Source: an uncultured Bacillota bacterium | Lineage (GTDB): Bacteria > Bacillota > Clostridia > Oscillospirales > Oscillospiraceae | Length of the DNA stretch: 35,170 nucleotides | Assembly (NCBI GenBank): GCA_947385365.1 | Contig: CANDKT010000011.1 | Coordinates: forward strand, 1 to 35,170 | Reading direction: 5' to 3' | Shown: piece by piece, positions 7,337 to 15,440 of the stretch | Layout: each line of letters begins with the position of its first letter | Numbering within the stretch: position 1 is the stretch's first letter | The notes under the pieces: model-generated | Database searches by the model: none | Told to the model about the DNA's origin: nothing | What the model saw: the letters and a program-made list of their open reading frames with translations, nothing else | Position numbers and translations under genes: made by a program

Positions 7337-9307
7337 TCAGCACATCTTCGCGCCCGCCGGAATGGCGTCGTCCAGGATCAGCAAGTGAAGACACTCTTCC
7401 CCCTTCTCCGTGTGGACCGCGGAGATCAGCATCCCGTTCGACTCCTGCCCCATCATTTTCCGCGGCGGGAGGTTCACAATCGCCATCAGCGTCTTGCCGA
7501 TCAGGTCCTCGGGCCTGTACCACTTCGCGATTCCGGAGAGGATCTGCCGGTCCGTCCCGGTGCCGTCGTCCAAGGTAAATTTCAACAGCTTCGCGCTTTT
7601 TTTCACCGCCTGGCAGTCCTTGACCTTCACCGCCCGGAAATCGGACTTGCTGAACGTCTCGAAGTCCACCTTCTCCGGGAGCTGCGGCTCGATCTCCAAG
7701 TCCGGCAGAGCGGCTTTCCGGGCGGCCTCCGCGGCCTGTTCCAGCTGCTCTAACGCCTGCTCGGCGTCGACGCGTGGGAAGAGGTTCTCGCCCCGGACCA
7801 CCGTGACGGTCTCCGGTAAACCGCCATACCGCGCCGCGCTCTCCCAGGAGGACGCGGACGCGTCCGCCCCGACCTGACGCAGTACCTCCGCGGCGGACTC
7901 CGGGATGAACGGCGTGAGCAAAATCGCGCTTATCCGCAGCACCTCCAAGAGGTTATACAACACGCGCCCCAGCCGGGGACCGTTGGTCTCCATATCCTTC
8001 GCCAACGCCCACGGGGCGTTCTCGTCGATATACTTGTTGGCGCGGTCGATGACCTTGAAAATTTCCGCCAGCGCGTTCTGGAACGCGAATTTCTCCATCT
8101 GCTCCTCGTAGCGGTCCCGAAGCGTCGAGATCATGCCGGTCAATTCCGCGTCTTTCTCCTCGTCCCCGGCCTGCACGGCGGGTAACTGCCCGTCAAAATA
8201 CTTCCCCGCCATAGACACCGTGCGGGACAGCAGATTGCCTAAGTCGTTGGCCAGGTCCACGTTGATGGTCTGGATCAGCGCCTCATTGGAGAAGTTGCCG
8301 TCGGAACCGAACGGGAAGGTGCGCAGCAGGAAGAACCGCAGAGCGTCCACGCCGAACAGCTCCGCGAGGATATAGGGGTCCACCACGTTGCCTTTGGACT
8401 TGGACATCTTGCCGCCGTCCAGCAGCAGCCAGCCGTGGCCGAACACTTTTTTGGGCAGCGGCTCGCCCAGGCTCATGAGCATGGCGGGCCAGATGATGGA
8501 ATGGAACCGAACGATCTCCTTCCCCACGAAGTGGACGTCCGCAGGCCAGAATTTCCCGTAATCGTCGTACTGGTTGTTCTCATAGCCCAAAGCTGTGATA
8601 TAGTTGGACAGCGCGTCCACCCACACGTAGACCACATGGCCCGGGTCGAAGTCCACGGGAATCCCCCACGTGAACGAGGTCCGGCTGACACACAGGTCTT
8701 CCAGGCCGGGTTTGATGAAGTTGTTCACCATCTCATGCACGCGGGAGCGCGGCTCCAGGAAATCCGTGTCTTCCAGCAAATGCCGGACACGTTCCGCGTA
8801 CTTGGACAGGCGGAAGAAATACGCCTCTTCCTCCGCGTCGGCCACCTCCCGGCCGCAGTCGGGACACTTGCCGTCCACCAGCTGGGACTCCGTCCAGAAC
8901 GATTCGCAGGGCTTGCAGTACTTGCCCACATACTTCCCCTTGTAGATGTCCCCGTTGTCGTACAGTTTCCGGAAGATCTTCTGAATCGCGGACACATGGT
9001 AGCCGTCCGTCGTGCGGATGAAGCGGTCATTGCTGATGTTCATCAGCTTCCACAGGTCCAGGATGCCTCTGGGACCGGTGACGATATGGTCCACGAACTG
9101 CTGCGGGGTGACGCCGGCTTCCCGCGCCTTGTCCTCGATTTTCTGCCCGTGTTCGTCGGTCCCCGTGAGGAACATCACGTCACAGCCGGTCAGCCGCTTG
9201 TAGCGGGCCATAGCGTCTGTGGCTACGGTGCAGTAGGTGTGCCCGATGTGCAGTTTATCGCTGGGGTAGTAGATGGGTGTCGTGATATAAAAACGTTTCT
9301 TTTCCAT
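7337..9307 (-). CDS. metG: methionyl-tRNA synthetase
   Basis: Class I aminoacyl-tRNA synthetase of 656 residues that charges tRNA-Met in the cytoplasm. The catalytic HIGH (residues 20-23) and KMSKS (300-304) motifs are intact. A zinc knuckle of four cysteines (C131, C134, C148, C151) defines the bacterial connective-peptide type. An anticodon-binding helical domain follows, and a C-terminal tRNA-binding (EMAP/Trbp111-like OB-fold) domain occupies about residues 553-656, with the N-L-P-P-R-K-M-M-G-Q-E-S-N-G-M segment. This is full length for the dimeric MetG class. The start is preceded by AAAAGGAG. It sits 44 bp downstream of an uncharacterised membrane protein gene on the same strand, and no T-box or other leader is visible in front of it. 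Confidence 0.97.
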   Translation of the reverse strand: MEKKRFYITTPIYYPSDKLHIGHTYCTVATDAMARYKRLTGCDVMFLTGTDEHGQKIEDKAREAGVTPQQFVDHIVTGPRGILDLWKLMNISNDRFIRTTDGYHVSAIQKIFRKLYDNGDIYKGKYVGKYCKPCESFWTESQLVDGKCPDCGREVADAEEEAYFFRLSKYAERVRHLLEDTDFLEPRSRVHEMVNNFIKPGLEDLCVSRTSFTWGIPVDFDPGHVVYVWVDALSNYITALGYENNQYDDYGKFWPADVHFVGKEIVRFHSIIWPAMLMSLGEPLPKKVFGHGWLLLDGGKMSKSKGNVVDPYILAELFGVDALRFFLLRTFPFGSDGNFSNEALIQTINVDLANDLGNLLSRTVSMAGKYFDGQLPAVQAGDEEKDAELTGMISTLRDRYEEQMEKFAFQNALAEIFKVIDRANKYIDENAPWALAKDMETNGPRLGRVLYNLLEVLRISAILLTPFIPESAAEVLRQVGADASASSWESAARYGGLPETVTVVRGENLFPRVDAEQALEQLEQAAEAARKAALPDLEIEPQLPEKVDFETFSKSDFRAVKVKDCQAVKKSAKLLKFTLDDGTGTDRQILSGIAKWYRPEDLIGKTLMAIVNLPPRKMMGQESNGMLISAVHTEKGEECLHLLILDDAIPAGAKMC

Positions 9308-9351
9308 AGGTCATGCACTCCTTTTCCGATCATTTCTCCTGATTTGGCGGT

Positions 9352-10212
9352 TCACTCGTCCGTCTGCTCCTCCCCCGCGGGAGGCATTCGCTCATTCAGC
9401 GAACGTTTCGGCCAAGGCGGACCGAACACGCCTCGGAGAAGCGCGTAGGTATTGGCCAGGGCGGACAGGGAAAAGGCCGCGACAGCCGCGCAGAAAAAGA
9501 GGTCGCTCTCCCCGATCAGGGTCGTCAGGCCGACGGAGACCCCCATCAAACCGCAGAAGATGGCCCGATGCGGGTGGCGGCAGTCGTGGAAATAGCCCGC
9601 CGTGTAGTAGTGGGCCAGCATCAGCAGAGCGGCGGCGGCCAGCGTGAAGCCGTAGTTCAACAAGACCGGGTCCGTTCCGTGTGCCAGGTGGGTGGCGAAT
9701 ACCAGAGCCAGCCCCGCGAAAGGTGGAAACACGGCCAGTAAGGAACTGCTGTCCGCCAGCACGCCGCGGTAAGCGTCCCGGCCCAGCAGAAGCGCCGCCG
9801 CGCCGCTCGGGAAACACAATCCGCCGCACAGCAGCAGCACCGTCGGGTAGGTCACGACTCTCGCTTCCGGTATCGCCCGCCACAGAGCCAGTTCCCGTAT
9901 TCCGTCGATCAGACCCAACGCTCCCGCTACAAAAAACAGGAAGGCGGAAATCGTCATCAGCGTCATGTATCCGCTGACCGGGCAGCGGTACGCGTCCAGG
10001 AAATCTTCCGGCCTACGCCCGCCCTGACACAGTATTGCAAAAACGACCGTCAGCGCGGCCATCAGGCCCAGCAACAGTAAGCTGGACGGGGCTCCCAGCG
10101 AAAACAAACGCGTCTCCGCGTCATAAGCGTCGATCAACTGCCAGCGTCGGAGGATCGCGCCGGAAATCCCGCCTGCGACTGCCAGCACGGGTAAATACAC
10201 GCTCTTTTGCAT
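9352..10212 (-). CDS. uncharacterised multi-pass membrane protein (about 8 TM)
   Basis: I do not recognise the family. The 286-residue product shows about eight hydrophobic helices spread over its whole length. Short basic or acidic loops separate them (for example C-Q-G-G-R-R-P-E-D and H-D-C-R-H-P-H-R), and the C-terminal tail is hydrophilic and acidic (E-E-Q-T-D-E). No catalytic or transport motif is evident. The ATG at 10212 is preferred over the open-frame start at 10248 because it follows an AGGGAG site and begins directly before the first helix. It is the gene upstream of metG, 44 bp away, probably co-transcribed. Helix count and topology are estimates by eye. Confidence 0.7.
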   Translation of the reverse strand: MQKSVYLPVLAVAGGISGAILRRWQLIDAYDAETRLFSLGAPSSLLLLGLMAALTVVFAILCQGGRRPEDFLDAYRCPVSGYMTLMTISAFLFFVAGALGLIDGIRELALWRAIPEARVVTYPTVLLLCGGLCFPSGAAALLLGRDAYRGVLADSSSLLAVFPPFAGLALVFATHLAHGTDPVLLNYGFTLAAAALLMLAHYYTAGYFHDCRHPHRAIFCGLMGVSVGLTTLIGESDLFFCAAVAAFSLSALANTYALLRGVFGPPWPKRSLNERMPPAGEEQTDE

Positions 10213-10256
10213 TCCAATCCATGCTCCCTTCTGTCGATGAGCGCCCACGGGCCGCA

Positions 10257-10306
10257 GTCCAGGGGGGGCTAAGCCCCTGCCGCGTGACCAAGAACGTCTG
10301 CAAACC
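10257..10306 (+). repeat. dispersed intergenic repeat, short copy A
   Basis: The 153-bp gap 10213-10365 contains a fragment of the repeat family also seen near 19253, 25165 and 29397. A TCCAGGGGG-type G-run folds back on AGCCCCT, and this is followed by GCGTGACC, a short spacer, CGT and TGCAAA, matching the tail of copies B and D. Nothing else is apparent in the gap. Confidence 0.6.
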
Positions 10307-10365
10307 CTAAATCTTCCGAACCATCATATACCCGATTGAAGAAAAAATCAACTGAAAATCCGGAT

Positions 10366-10656
10366 TCAACCCGGCCCGTTCCGTTTTTTCTTCCCGAACT
10401 GAAGCCACAACGCCCACAGCAGAAACCCAACGCCTAACAGCGTACACGTCCCGGAAACCAACGGGCTGAAAATTCCCTGACGGGTCAGCAGTTCCGACAC
10501 GGCCAGGAAGATCAGGTCCATAAACAACAGGTTCCGCGCCGCTGGGTCCAGCCGTTTGCCGGATCGCTTCTGTTCCTCGGCCAAGGCGGCGCCTTGAGTC
10601 CGTGTCTGCGCGTCCGACGTAATGTTCCGGACGCGGTTTTTCTTTTTTTTGCTCAT
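10366..10656 (-). CDS. small membrane protein with two predicted TM helices
   Basis: The 96-residue product is unrecognised. It has a very basic N-terminus (K-K-K-K-N-R-V-R), a hydrophilic first half, two hydrophobic helices (about residues 43-60 and 66-86) and a basic end, suggesting an inner-membrane hairpin with both termini in the cytoplasm. The start codon overlaps the mnmA stop (ATGA at 10653-10656) and has a GGGGAGG site inside mnmA, so expression is translationally coupled to mnmA. This coupling and the normal codon use support a real gene. Confidence 0.75.
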   Translation of the reverse strand: MSKKKKNRVRNITSDAQTRTQGAALAEEQKRSGKRLDPAARNLLFMDLIFLAVSELLTRQGIFSPLVSGTCTLLGVGFLLWALWLQFGKKKRNGPG

Positions 10657-11744
10657 ATTGCCTCCCCTTTTTGAATCCGCGCCCCGCCGACCATCGTATC
10701 GCCGTCGTAAAACACGACCGCCTGACCGGGTGTGACGGCCCGTTGGGGTTGATCGAAGGTGACGCGGACGGTATCCGGTCCGGTCTGCTCCACAACGCAG
10801 GGCTGTTCTGTCATACGGTAACGCACCTTGGCGCGCAGGCGAACCGAACCGTTCAGTTCCGCGCAGGCGATGAGGTTCAGGTCCCCGGCGGTGAGGGAAC
10901 GGCTGAATAAGCTATCGTTTCCGGCCAACACGACCGCGTTCTCCACCGGGCGGATCTCCTTGACGTACAGCCTGCCCTGGTTGGAAGACACCCCTAACCC
11001 GCGGCGCTGGCCTACCGTGTAGCCGATCACACCGCTGTGCCGCCCCAATACCTGACCGGATTCGTCCAAAAACGGACCGGATGGGTAGTCCTTCCCCGTA
11101 TGGCGGCGGATGAACGCGGCATAGTCTCCGTCCGGCACAAAGCAGATATCCTGACTTTCCCGCTTGCGCGCGCTGACAAAGCCCTTCTCCTGCGCGATTG
11201 CCCGCACTTCCTCCTTGGACAGCCCGCCTAACGGAAACAAACTGTACGACAACTGGTCCTGGCTCAGGCTGTAGAGGACGTAACTTTGATCTTTCTCCTC
11301 ATGTACCGCCTTTTTCAGCAAAAACCGCCCCGAACCTGTGTCGTATTCCAGCCGGACGTAGTGGCCGGTGGCCAGTTTGCTCAAACCCAACTCCCTCGCC
11401 CGCTGGAGCAGCGCGCCGAATTTCAGCCAACGGTTGCAGTCAATGCACGGGTTCGGCGTCCGGCCCGCTTCGTAGTCCTCCGCGAAGGGGTCCATCACCC
11501 GTTCCCGGAAGGGGCGGGCGAAGTGGAACACGTAATGCGGGATTCCTAAACGCCGGGCGGCGTCCCGGGCGTCCTCCACGTCCTCCAAGGAACAACAGGT
11601 ACTCTCCCCGTTCACGTCCGGCTCCCCGCGGTCGAACAGCTTCATGGTGACGCCCACCGGCGCGTACCCCGCCTGCATCACGAGCCAAGCGGCGGTACAG
11701 CTGTCCACGCCTCCGCTCATCGCGACGGCGGCTCTCTCTCCCAT
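10653..11744 (-). CDS. mnmA: tRNA-specific 2-thiouridylase MnmA
   Basis: The enzyme thiolates U34 of tRNA-Lys, -Glu and -Gln in an ATP-dependent reaction, taking sulfur relayed from a cysteine desulfurase. The 363-residue product has the PP-loop SGGVDS (residues 10-15), the first catalytic cysteine in N-P-C-I-D-C-N-R-W-L-K-F (C103 by alignment to the usual site) and the second in S-Q-D-I-C-F-V-P (C201). The G-Y-T-V-G-Q-R-R-G-L-G motif and the C-terminal beta domain (V-R-Y-R, then F-D-x-P-Q-R-A-V-T-P-G-Q) are complete. The ATG at 11744 follows GGGGAGGGGAG; the frame to 11783 overlaps the promoter. It overlaps the next small gene by four bases. Confidence 0.96.
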   Translation of the reverse strand: MGERAAVAMSGGVDSCTAAWLVMQAGYAPVGVTMKLFDRGEPDVNGESTCCSLEDVEDARDAARRLGIPHYVFHFARPFRERVMDPFAEDYEAGRTPNPCIDCNRWLKFGALLQRARELGLSKLATGHYVRLEYDTGSGRFLLKKAVHEEKDQSYVLYSLSQDQLSYSLFPLGGLSKEEVRAIAQEKGFVSARKRESQDICFVPDGDYAAFIRRHTGKDYPSGPFLDESGQVLGRHSGVIGYTVGQRRGLGVSSNQGRLYVKEIRPVENAVVLAGNDSLFSRSLTAGDLNLIACAELNGSVRLRAKVRYRMTEQPCVVEQTGPDTVRVTFDQPQRAVTPGQAVVFYDGDTMVGGARIQKGEAI

Positions 11745-11773
11745 AGACTCCCCTCCCCGAAAATTCAACTCAA

Positions 11774-11802
11774 AGTATACCACACTTTACGCATCGGGGC
11801 AA
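11774..11802 (-). promoter_or_regulatory. mnmA promoter
   Basis: On the minus strand, TTGCCC (11797-11802) and TATACT (11774-11779) are separated by 17 bp, 29 bp upstream of the mnmA start codon. This lies in the 319-bp divergent gap between mnmA and nrdD. Confidence 0.7.
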
Positions 11803-11884
11803 CCAAAATCCCTGAAATCCTCGCCTCCAACCGCTCCAAGCCTTCGCGCGTCTGGGACGCCGCCATTGGCGGCGGATTATACGC

Positions 11885-11932
11885 ATCGTACTTATAGTAT
11901 GCGTTATGGAAACCGAACACAAGATATTGTGT
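11885..11932 (+). promoter_or_regulatory. tandem NrdR boxes upstream of nrdDG
   Basis: The 16-mer ACACAAGATATTGTGT (11917-11932) matches the NrdR consensus (ACAC-W-ATATAT-W-GTGT) at 15 of 16 positions. A weaker box (11885-11900, about 10 of 16) starts exactly 32 bp upstream, the usual three-turn spacing of NrdR site pairs. NrdR represses ribonucleotide reductase genes when dATP is abundant. The boxes lie just upstream of the -35 element rather than over it. Confidence 0.8.
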
Positions 11933-11950
11933 TTATTCGCCGAAAACTGG

Positions 11951-11979
11951 TAGACAAGCCCAGGAAACTGTGATATAAT
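11951..11979 (+). promoter_or_regulatory. nrdD promoter
   Basis: TAGACA (11951-11956) and TATAAT (11974-11979) with a 17-bp spacer. The expected transcript begins near 11986 and would carry an 8-bp hairpin (ATTGTTCC/GGAACAAT, 11995-12015) close to its 5' end. Confidence 0.8.
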
Positions 11980-12063
11980 CCTTCTCAGTCACCTATTGTT
12001 CCTGAGAGGAACAATCCTTGATACGAACAAATCAACCACAGAGGAAAGGGAAGGTCAAACGGG

Positions 12064-14190
12064 ATGAAAGTCATTAAACGCGACGGGACAAGCGTCGATT
12101 ACGACCGAAGCAAAATCGCCACCGCCATCGAAAAAGCCAATGCGGAGGTCGCCGAATGCGACCGCTTGGACCGCGCCGGTATCGACGCGATCATCGACGG
12201 CATCGAGGGCCTGAAACGTCCGCGTATGCTGGTAGAGGATATCCAGGACCTGGTAGAACAGGGCTTGGTGGAACGCAACAAGTTCCACCTGGCCAAGACC
12301 TACATCATCTACCGCTACACCCGCGCCTTGGTGCGGAAAGCCAACACCACCGATGAATCCATCCTTGCGCTCCTCCGCAACGAGAATCAGGAACTGGCGG
12401 AGGAGAACTCCAACAAAAATACCATGATCGCCGCCACCCAGCGGGACTACATCGCCGGTGAGGTCAGCCGGGACCTGACCCGGCGTATCCTCCTGCCGGA
12501 ACACATCGCCAAAGCGCACGACGAGGGCGCAATCCATTTCCACGACGCGGATTACTTCATCCAGCCTATCTTCAACTGCTGTCTCATCAACATCGGCGAT
12601 ATGCTGGACAACGGGGCGGTCATGAACGGTAAGCTCATCGAGAGTCCCAAGAGCTTCCAGGTCGCCTGCACGGTCATCACCCAGATCATCGCCTGTGTGG
12701 CCTCCAACCAGTACGGCGGTCAAAGCGTCGACCTGCGCCACTTGGGGAAGTACCTGCGCCGCAGCAGAGAAAAATTCCGCGCCCACATCTCCTACGAGTG
12801 CGCCGGTCAGGTGGACGCCGCCACCGTGGAACGTCTGGTGGAAGACCGGGTCCGGGACGAACTGAAAAACGGCGTGCAGACGTTGCAATACCAGATCAAC
12901 ACTTTGATGACCACGAACGGTCAGTCCCCCTTCGTGACCCTCTTCCTGAACCTCCAGGAGGGCGACCCCTATATCGAAGAAAACGCCATGATTATCGAAG
13001 AAGTCCTCCGCCAACGTCTGGAGGGCATCAAAAACGAAAAGGGCGTCTATATCACCCCCGCGTTCCCCAAGCTGGTCTATGTCCTGGACGAGCATAACTG
13101 CCTGAAAGGCGGCAAGTACGACTATATCACCGAGTTGGCCGTCAAGTGTTCCGCGAAACGGATGTACCCCGATTACATCTCCGCCAAGAAAATGCGGGAA
13201 AATTATCAGGGCAACGTCTTTTCCCCTATGGGCTGCCGCTCCTTCCTGGCCCCCTGGCAGGACGAGAATGGCAATTACAAATTCGAGGGACGCTTCAATC
13301 AAGGCGTGGTCTCCCTCAACCTGCCCCAAATCGGCATCCTGGCCCGGGGCGACGAGGAGAAATTCTGGAAGATCCTGGAAGAACGTCTCCAGCTTTGCTT
13401 CGAGGCGCTCATGTGCCGCCACAACGCCCTGAAAAACGTCCGCTCCGACTCCAGCCCCATCCACTGGCAGTACGGCGCCATCGCCCGCCTGCCCAAAGGC
13501 GCCCCCATCGAACCGCTGCTGTACGGCGGGTACTCCTCCATTTCCCTGGGCTATATCGGCCTGTATGAAGTCACCAAGCTGGTCAAGGGCGTCAGCCACA
13601 CCCAGCCCGGCGGCTTGGAATTTGCTCTGAAATTGATGAACCGCCTTCGCCAGGCTTGCGACGACTGGAAAGCAGAAACCAACATCGGCTTCGCCCTGTA
13701 CGGCACCCCCGCCGAATCCCTGTGCTACCGCTTCGCACGCATCGACAAGGAGCGCTTCGGCACCATCCCCGACGTCACCGACAAGGGGTACTATACAAAC
13801 AGTTACCATGTGGACGTGCGGGAACACATCGACGCCTTTGACAAGTTCGCCTTCGAGAGCCAGTTCCAGCGCATCTCCACCGGCGGGTGCATCTCCTATG
13901 TGGAGATCCCCAATATGCGCCACAACCTGGAGGCGCTCAAGGACGTGGTCCGTTTCATCTACGACAACATCCAATACGCCGAGTTCAACACCAAGAGCGA
14001 CTACTGTCAAGTCTGCGGCTTCGACGGCGAGATCATCATCAACGATGAAGGCCAGTGGGAGTGTCCCTGTTGCCACAACCAGGACCACGCCAAAATGAAC
14101 GTCACCCGGCGGACCTGCGGCTATCTGGGCGAGAACTTCTGGAACGTGGGCAAGACCAAGGAGATCAAAGCCCGTGTTTTGCACCTTTGA
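12064..14190 (+). CDS. nrdD: anaerobic (class III) ribonucleoside-triphosphate reductase
   Basis: Glycyl-radical enzyme of 708 residues that reduces ribonucleoside triphosphates to deoxyribonucleotides under anoxia. An N-terminal ATP-cone (about residues 1-95, opening K-V-I-K-R-D-G) provides allosteric control. The catalytic barrel contains F-N-C-C near residue 178 and P-M-G-C-R-S-F in the mid-region. A zinc site is formed by C648, C651, C667 and C670, and the glycyl-radical loop R-R-T-C-G-Y-L-G puts the radical glycine at about G686, 22 residues from the end. The ATG at 12064 follows GGAAAGGGAAGG. The activase gene follows 26 bp later, and NrdR boxes lie upstream. A long antisense open frame covers this gene but is a composition effect. 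Confidence 0.98.
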   Translation: MKVIKRDGTSVDYDRSKIATAIEKANAEVAECDRLDRAGIDAIIDGIEGLKRPRMLVEDIQDLVEQGLVERNKFHLAKTYIIYRYTRALVRKANTTDESILALLRNENQELAEENSNKNTMIAATQRDYIAGEVSRDLTRRILLPEHIAKAHDEGAIHFHDADYFIQPIFNCCLINIGDMLDNGAVMNGKLIESPKSFQVACTVITQIIACVASNQYGGQSVDLRHLGKYLRRSREKFRAHISYECAGQVDAATVERLVEDRVRDELKNGVQTLQYQINTLMTTNGQSPFVTLFLNLQEGDPYIEENAMIIEEVLRQRLEGIKNEKGVYITPAFPKLVYVLDEHNCLKGGKYDYITELAVKCSAKRMYPDYISAKKMRENYQGNVFSPMGCRSFLAPWQDENGNYKFEGRFNQGVVSLNLPQIGILARGDEEKFWKILEERLQLCFEALMCRHNALKNVRSDSSPIHWQYGAIARLPKGAPIEPLLYGGYSSISLGYIGLYEVTKLVKGVSHTQPGGLEFALKLMNRLRQACDDWKAETNIGFALYGTPAESLCYRFARIDKERFGTIPDVTDKGYYTNSYHVDVREHIDAFDKFAFESQFQRISTGGCISYVEIPNMRHNLEALKDVVRFIYDNIQYAEFNTKSDYCQVCGFDGEIIINDEGQWECPCCHNQDHAKMNVTRRTCGYLGENFWNVGKTKEIKARVLHL

Positions 14191-14216
14191 TGTGACGCGC
14201 TGCGGAGGTGGCCGCG

Positions 14217-14738
14217 ATGAATTACGCCGATATCAAGAAAGTGGATGTGGCCAATGGACCCGGCGTGCGGGTTTCGCTGTTCGTCTCCGGGTGTACACAC
14301 CGGTGTGAGGGGTGCTTCAATCCGGAGACCTGGGATTTTGAATTTGGCGAGCCGTTCGGAGAGGAACAGGTCCAGACAATTCTGAACTACCTGGACCGCA
14401 GCCATATCCGCGGGCTGTCTCTGTTGGGCGGCGAGCCCTTCGAGCCTGCCAATCAGGAGACTGTTTTAGCCCTGGTCCGCCGTGTGCGGGCGGAATTGCC
14501 GGAGAAAGATATCTGGTGCTACACCGGTTACTCGTTCGAGCAGCTGGCCGCACGGCAGGTGGGCAATCACAGCGGCGCGCTGCTGGCCGAACTGGACGTC
14601 CTAGTCGACGGACCCTTTGTTGAGGAGAAAAAGGACTTAGGCTTACGCTTCCGGGGGTCCTCCAACCAGAGAATCCTTGACGTCCCCGCTTCTCTGGCCG
14701 CCGGAGAAGCGCGCTTATTGGAAGTTTATATGGCGTGA
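14217..14738 (+). CDS. nrdG: anaerobic ribonucleotide reductase-activating protein (radical SAM)
   Basis: Radical S-adenosylmethionine activase of 173 residues that installs the glycyl radical on NrdD. The iron-sulfur cluster motif CTHRCEGC is at residues 26-33 (three cysteines spaced C-x3-C-x2-C), and the SAM-binding G-G-E-P motif lies near residue 73. The D-V-L-V-D-G-P-F and R-F-R-G-S-S-N-Q-R segments are typical of NrdG. The ATG at 14217 has GGAGG eight bases upstream; a GTG at 14208 overlaps that ribosome site and is rejected. It is the second gene of the nrdDG operon and is followed by a strong terminator. Confidence 0.96.
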   Translation: MNYADIKKVDVANGPGVRVSLFVSGCTHRCEGCFNPETWDFEFGEPFGEEQVQTILNYLDRSHIRGLSLLGGEPFEPANQETVLALVRRVRAELPEKDIWCYTGYSFEQLAARQVGNHSGALLAELDVLVDGPFVEEKKDLGLRFRGSSNQRILDVPASLAAGEARLLEVYMA

Positions 14739-14767
14739 CCTGAGACTCTGCGCCGCGCCAACAAAAA

Positions 14768-14807
14768 CCCCCGGCGGAAACAAACGTTTCCGTCGGGGGA
14801 AGTTTTT
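14768..14807. terminator. bidirectional rho-independent terminator between nrdG and the HD-domain gene
   Basis: A 14-bp stem with one G-T wobble (14768-14781 with 14786-14799, loop AAAC) is followed by six Ts at 14802-14807 on the plus strand. On the opposite strand five Ts follow the stem (14763-14767). It serves both convergent genes. Confidence 0.9.
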
Positions 14808-14849
14808 TGTAGTTGGAACGGTCCGAAACAAGGAGGGACCGCGTAGGGG

Positions 14850-15347
14850 TCAAACGGCGGCCAGCGGTTGAACGCCCAAGCGTTCCCGCAGTACGGACGG
14901 ATGGTAGATCCGGGCCATTTCCAGTCCAGCGCACAGGGTGTCCACCAGGTCCACCAGCCAGGCTTCCACCGAGCGGGGCAGAGCGCCGCCTAACGGCCAC
15001 ATATGGGAGAGGATGATATTTTTTTCTTTCGTGCTGAGGTCGGTCAATTTGGCGGCGTTCCGCGCGGCAAAGCGGGGGTGGTCAAAGCACTGATTCCCCG
15101 GATGGGCGGATTTGTCTTTGGAGTCGTACAAGTACAGGTCGTGGAGCAGAGCGCCCCGGACCGCAGCGCGTACATCCAGCCGGAGGAGCCGGGCAATCCG
15201 GTAGGTGCTGAACGCCACGAACAGCGAGTGGTCCAACGTGGTCACAGGTCCGTGATGCTTCCATCGGCCCATCATCCGCACCGGTTCGGACTCCAGCAGC
15301 TCCTTGGTCAAGGCGATAAATTCCCGCTCCCGCTGGGTCAGATTCAT
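14850..15347 (-). CDS. HD-domain protein (putative phosphohydrolase)
   Basis: Cytoplasmic protein of 165 residues with the metal-binding HD-superfamily pattern: H40 in L-D-H-S, the H-D pair at 69-70 (A-L-L-H-D-L-Y-L-Y-D), H90 in F-D-H-P, H115 in L-S-H-M-W-P, and a late D in L-V-D-L-V-D. This matches small stand-alone HD proteins of Clostridia annotated as phosphohydrolases; the substrate is unknown. The ATG at 15347 is chosen because the AGGA site lies upstream of it, whereas the upstream ATG at 15356 is too close to that site. It has its own promoter (15393-15421) and the shared terminator downstream, so it appears to be a monocistronic unit. Confidence 0.85.
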   Translation of the reverse strand: MNLTQREREFIALTKELLESEPVRMMGRWKHHGPVTTLDHSLFVAFSTYRIARLLRLDVRAAVRGALLHDLYLYDSKDKSAHPGNQCFDHPRFAARNAAKLTDLSTKEKNIILSHMWPLGGALPRSVEAWLVDLVDTLCAGLEMARIYHPSVLRERLGVQPLAAV

Positions 15348-15392
15348 GGAGATCATTCCTTTCTGAGAGAGTCGACATAATTTCTTGTCTCC

Positions 15393-15421
15393 ATCATACA
15401 CCCAAGCGGAACAAATGTCAT
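15393..15421 (-). promoter_or_regulatory. promoter of the HD-domain gene
   Basis: On the minus strand, ATGACA (15416-15421) and TATGAT (15393-15398) are each 5/6 matches separated by 17 bp, located between the proA stop and the HD-domain gene. Confidence 0.65.
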
Positions 15422-15440
15422 GAGAAAAATCTTACCAATT

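Noticed and set aside
12055..14184. A 709-codon open frame antisense to nrdD
   Set aside because: It is the mirror of a G+C-rich coding sequence, has no ribosome site and resembles no protein; nrdD is fully supported by motifs.
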